64,000 nt of DNA from Prorocentrum cordatum (taxonomy: Eukaryota; Sar; Dinophyceae; Prorocentrales; Prorocentraceae): NCBI GenBank assembly GCA_963575745.1, contig CAUYUJ010003948.1, positions 5,001 through 69,000 of the forward strand. The letters are read 5' to 3'. The stretch's first letter is position 1. Every line of letters starts with the position of its first letter. A program made the translations under genes and the position numbers. The notes beneath the pieces are model-generated. The model was not told the origin of the DNA, made no database searches, and worked only from the letters and a program-made list of their open reading frames with translations. Positions 60,509 to 64,000 of the stretch are shown here, one piece after another.

Positions 60509-60945
60509 GATAAGAGCTCCCATGGAGCTCTAACATTCCATGTTAGAGCTCCCATGGGCTCTAACATGGCAGGTTAGAGGATGTTAGAGCTACATTGGAG
60601 CTCCAACATGCCATGTTAGAGCTCACCTGGAGATCTACCATGGCACGCTACCTGATGTTAGAGCTCCCAGGGAGCTCTAACATGCCATGTTAGAGCTCCC
60701 TGGGAGCTCAAACATGGCATGCTCGAGGGTGTTAGAGCTCCATTGGAGCTCTAACATACCACGTTAGAGCTCCCATGGAGATCGAATATGGCATGCTAGA
60801 GGATGTTAGATCTCCCAGGGGGCTCTAACATACCATGTTAGAGCTCCCACGCAGCTCCTACATAGCATGTTAGATATCCCAGGGAGCTCTAACATAGCAT
60901 GTCGGATATCCCCAGGGAGGTGTAACATATCAAGTTAGACGTCGA
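60509..60945. repeat. 74-bp tandem array of twin palindromes
   Basis: ATGTTAGAGC starts at 60581, 60655, 60729 and 60803, exactly 74 bases apart, with partial or shorter units on both sides. Each unit holds two palindromes of about 28 bases of the form TGTTAGAGCTCCC-ATGG-GAGCTCTAACA joined by ACATGCCATG-like linkers. Confidence 0.95.
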
Positions 60946-62915
60946 CTTGTACTACAGCTCCTCCAGTTTTGGCTCGTCTTCAGGTCGGCACCTGTGATTA
61001 CTTGCACAACCAGCGCAAAGGCTTGCGGAGCCAGAGGGAGCGGTGCGAGTTGAATATAAAGTTAGCGCGTCACCAGGGCGAACACGATGAGGCGTTGGAT
61101 CATGAGCGCCGCCTGCGCTGGGCCCAGCATAAGCAGCAGCAGTTGGACAATGACGGCATGATGATCTTCGACCGTCCAGGAGTCTGGGAGGGCCAGGAGA
61201 GACCCTACGGATGCCTGGGCGCGACCGCACGCAGGCAGTTGAGCGATGAGGAGATCAGGTGGAACACTGAGATGATAGACTGGGAGCGTCGGAACCCGCC
61301 AGGGGCGACTGGGATCGAAGACTTTGCACGGCACCAGTGGGATCTGCAGCGGTGGGTGAGGCAGCAGCGGCGCCTGTCAAACGCCCAGTGTCGCCAGAGA
61401 GAGGCGTCGCCGCGCCAGCGCCAGTTGGCTGCAACAGCGTCAGGCGGGCGGCGAGAGGCAGCAGCAGCTCGTGAGGGCGCAGGCGCTAGTGGCCCGCCGA
61501 TGGCGGCGAGGAGCGGGCTCAGGCTGACGGAGCTTCCGTCGGAGGCCGACAGAGCGCGGGCCCAGGCCGAGCGGTCGGGTGATCCGCGCCACACGATTGC
61601 GATCTCCGACAGCGACTCCCCCCGAGAGGCTGGTGACCGCACCCGCAGAGGCAGAGAGCGCACCCGCAGCGCGGCGCGGGATGCTCCTGTCACGGCACGG
61701 ACACGGCCAGAAAGCCATGCACGGCGCGGGATGGGTGTTCCTCTCACGTCTCCGCTTCGGCAGGAGGAGGATGATTGGAGACAAAAGACTCCGTGGGCCA
61801 AGCACGCGCCAGCGAAGAGGGTCAGTGACACGCCCGCGGAGGGCCAGCCTCTTCCGACACGGATGCCCGCCCGCCCGCCACGGCCAATCGATTTATCGGG
61901 CAGGGTCGTGCCGCCGCCGCCGCCGACGACGAGAGAGCAGCTGCGACAAGAGGCGGACCACTACAAGCCCGAGCCAGAGCGAGCGCGGCAGGAACACATG
62001 GAGGCTGAGCGGCGCCAGCTCTTATCCCAGGCTCCACGTGGGTCAGCCACACGGGCGGCGACGGTTTCTGCCACCATGAAGCACAGCGAGGAGCCCATCG
62101 AGCGCGGGAAATTTCTTAAGCGGCAGGCGGAACCGACGACGAATGCCCGCATAGCTGCAAGAGCCAAGGCAGCCTTCCCACTACGTGGAAAGGTCGGTCA
62201 AACGGCGGAGCAGTCCAAAGGCTACAAGTCCTTCGCCAAGTTGCCCCCCGGGGAGGCCGCAGTCGTCCAGCAGAGCAAGCCGAAGCGCCTTCCACCCTCT
62301 GTTCTGTCGCCCCCGCACGAGGCCATTCCCGCGCTCCACAAGGACTGGACGCTGGTCGAGGGTGCAGCGTCGGACCCCGACAAGTTAGTTCTGGAATTAA
62401 AGCTGCGGGGAGAGAGGAACAAGAGGATACATGAGTACCTCCTAGCCGGCTTCCCCGTGTGGTACCCGAGCTCGGGAAACTCCATGTGGCTTCTGGCGCA
62501 GTCGCACGACTTCTGCACCTTTCACCCCATCGAAGCTGTAACAGCGGAAGCGGGCCCTGGCTGCGTCGTGAAGGAGGCGCCCACCGTGCAGAAAGGAGAC
62601 ATCGTCTTCTGCCTGGTACAACCGCAGCACCAATACTACGCGCACATTGTGATCCAGGCAGAATGGGACTTCCACAGGCGCGAGTGCAAGTGCTGGATCG
62701 GCGGCGTCAGGCAGAACATCAATTGCTATTCTTTCAGGGAGCACATCTTCGGGATTATCGTGGACGTGCAGGTGCAGTACCATGGCAACTACTACAGTCG
62801 CCCGCACCCAAAAACGCTGCACGACAGAGTCGCGCCCATGTATTACACGCACCCTGACGAGGCAAAGCAACTCTGTGAGCCTCGGTGGGACGAGCCCGCG
62901 TCTGGGAGCAGCTGA
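60939..62915 (+). CDS. Dinoflagellate family protein with S24/S26-like C-terminal motif
   Basis: About 650 codons, open from a TAG at 60936. The true 5' end may follow an acceptor near CGTCTTCAG (60982); no early ATG is present. Residues 1-140 are Arg/Gln/Trp-rich helix (HQGEHDEALDHERRLRWAQH), 140-430 a disordered Arg/Pro/Ala linker, and 480-640 a compact domain: NKRIHEYLLAGFPVWYPSSG, NSMWLLAQSHDFCTFHPIEA, VTAEAGPGCVVKEAPTVQKG, DIVFCLVQPQHQYYAHIVIQ, CYSFREHIFGIIVDVQVQYH. G-N-S-M-W followed later by G-D-I-V-F resembles the S-M-x-P...G-D-x-V patches of LexA/signal-peptidase-type (S24/S26) folds. The domain is frequent in dinoflagellate genomes, usually with SMWP; here the Pro is Leu. Function is unproven. 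The frame is long and clean, so it may be expressed. Confidence 0.55.
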   Translation, partial: TSTCTTAPPVLARLQVGTCDYLHNQRKGLRSQRERCELNIKLARHQGEHDEALDHERRLRWAQHKQQQLDNDGMMIFDRPGVWEGQERPYGCLGATARRQLSDEEIRWNTEMIDWERRNPPGATGIEDFARHQWDLQRWVRQQRRLSNAQCRQREASPRQRQLAATASGGRREAAAAREGAGASGPPMAARSGLRLTELPSEADRARAQAERSGDPRHTIAISDSDSPREAGDRTRRGRERTRSAARDAPVTARTRPESHARRGMGVPLTSPLRQEEDDWRQKTPWAKHAPAKRVSDTPAEGQPLPTRMPARPPRPIDLSGRVVPPPPPTTREQLRQEADHYKPEPERARQEHMEAERRQLLSQAPRGSATRAATVSATMKHSEEPIERGKFLKRQAEPTTNARIAARAKAAFPLRGKVGQTAEQSKGYKSFAKLPPGEAAVVQQSKPKRLPPSVLSPPHEAIPALHKDWTLVEGAASDPDKLVLELKLRGERNKRIHEYLLAGFPVWYPSSGNSMWLLAQSHDFCTFHPIEAVTAEAGPGCVVKEAPTVQKGDIVFCLVQPQHQYYAHIVIQAEWDFHRRECKCWIGGVRQNINCYSFREHIFGIIVDVQVQYHGNYYSRPHPKTLHDRVAPMYYTHPDEAKQLCEPRWDEPASGSS

Positions 62916-64000
62916 CAGCTTGCACAGACTGTCGCAGTAAATCGTGGGGCCTCTCCGAGCGCGCTTCTGGCAGACTGCAACAGTCGACTGCGACACGCCA
63001 GTTCTGGTTTAGGCATTGCTTCTGTCAGCGCCAGTTTTGGCCGACCTGCACAGATGCGCCTCTCGGATGAGCCCTGCCTTCCGCTATGCAACAGATACGC
63101 ACGCAATTCGAGTACGCGGCACCCTCGCACACATTTCGAGTGGGGTTGTGGGCGGCTAGCATGACTGAACACCGCAAGTTCTCGAGCGCCTGACCCGGTC
63201 GGCGAAGTGCTTCCTGTCGCGTCGGGTGGTGACTGTCTGTCAGATACCCTTCGGCGCGGGTGACCTGAAGTTTGCCTTATACTGTAACAGTGGCACGCCT
63301 GTGCGGCCCACCGCATGCGCTTTGACGCTGTGCGGACTGGATTTGTCTTGCGGTTTTCCTTGATGCTGAGCCGGCTGCACGACTGAGGTGTGTGTGTGTG
63401 TTTGTATATGCTTAGCACACATATCAACACGAAGTACATGTACTGTGTGTGGTATTGTCCTCTCGCGCGTCTCATCTTAGGAGCGTGCCACTCGTTCAGG
63501 GACCCTGGCATCCAGCTCGCTGGCCTCAGGTTGCCAGTTGACTTACTCAGGGGGATGGCAGTGGCGAGGGGGATGGGAAGGGGCTGGGATGGGGACGGTT
63601 GCGCGGAATCGGCAGAGTCTTTGTGGCCAGCGCCGGCGTGCCGCCGTTGTCGCGATGGAGGCAGGTAATGTGTAGTTTCCCTTTTCAAGCTCTCCCCAGA
63701 GGAGCGCCGCCCTCCGTCTCTCGGCGTGCAGAAGCCTGTCAACTAGGCTCCTAGTGATAGGCATGCGGGTGCGCGCCCGAGGTTCGATAGGGCCAGGCAT
63801 CGTAGGAACAGCTGCTTATGCAGAGAAGCGTGACAACAAAACGGCGAGCTTCTCCGACTCGTCTCCTCTCGCCGCCTGGTGCGCCTCCGCTGCAACAGCT
63901 CCTGCGCATCCCCACCCCCCAGGTCCCTGGCGGCGGGCGGCGCTGCCGCGGGCGGCCGCGGCGCCCCCGCGGGCCCACGCGGGGGAACCAGGATGGCGAT
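62916..64000. other. No gene recognised
   Basis: A GT tract lies at 63389-63404. Open frames are short on both strands and lack recognisable composition. The last 100 bases are CG-rich. Confidence 0.4.

Overview
The window is nuclear DNA of a dinoflagellate. The evidence is: GC-rich sequence packed with microsatellites; relics of the dinoflagellate trans-spliced leader (SL, containing CGTAGCCATTTTGGCTCAAG) in front of transposon-like genes; a DIRS-type retroelement with a VDD-type reverse transcriptase, RNase H and tyrosine recombinase; several protein families I know only from dinoflagellate genomes; and short exons separated by simple-sequence introns. A core dinoflagellate such as Prorocentrum or Polarella is plausible, but the species cannot be fixed from sequence alone. 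No prokaryotic operon, rRNA, tRNA or CRISPR signal was seen.

Layout. From 1 to about 18.4 kb every credible coding segment lies on the minus strand: a broken DDE/Tnp2-like transposase (about 1.0-4.1 kb), a multi-exon coiled-coil/alanine-rich gene (8.57 to about 13.5 kb), small exons near 14.4 and 14.85 kb, and a multi-exon KRPAA gene ending at 15.15 kb that carries a PGDDR coding repeat. These exons sit between CAT, CTC and CT tracts and a 1.4-kb minisatellite (5.25-6.66 kb). An AT-rich gap at 18.45-18.76 kb with a perfect hairpin is a divergent strand switch. Almost everything after it is on the plus strand.

From 18.76 to 27.74 kb a less GC-rich island carries long but decayed ORFs. One has a PARP/ADP-ribosyltransferase-like motif set and one a KptA/Tpt1 (tRNA 2'-phosphotransferase)-like motif set. 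The island is peppered with the palindrome CGGCTNAGCCG. It is interrupted by a 160-bp tandem repeat and an antisense Pif1/RecD-like helicase scrap. This is my main candidate for an undescribed system.

From 29.45 to 50.85 kb: an SL-bearing 132-bp repeat followed by a gag-like gene; a second, decayed DDE-like transposase gene (32.2-34.5 kb); a zinc-finger/coiled-coil dinoflagellate family gene (36.6-38.5 kb); repeat fields; two spliced dinoflagellate family genes (42.4-43.7 and 44.2-44.8 kb); and then a 5'-truncated RT-RNase H-tyrosine recombinase unit (46.0-50.45 kb). That unit ends in the same 132-bp repeat, bracketed by 140-bp direct repeats. From 51.2 to 53.5 kb is a damaged pepsin-like aspartic protease with a Gly/Leu-rich insert. 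From 55.3 to 63 kb are a small Cys-rich membrane protein, a hAT/DUF4371-like transposase gene, a 74-bp palindromic tandem array, and a 650-codon dinoflagellate family ORF whose C-terminal domain shows an S24/S26-like SMW motif.

Most mobile-element genes are broken by frameshifts, in-frame TGA/TAG codons or loss of catalytic residues, so the region reads as a graveyard of nested, partly SL-tagged (mRNA-derived) elements between a few ordinary dinoflagellate genes. Some apparent frameshifts sit in homopolymers and could be assembly errors. Exon limits are approximate because dinoflagellate splice sites are often non-canonical.
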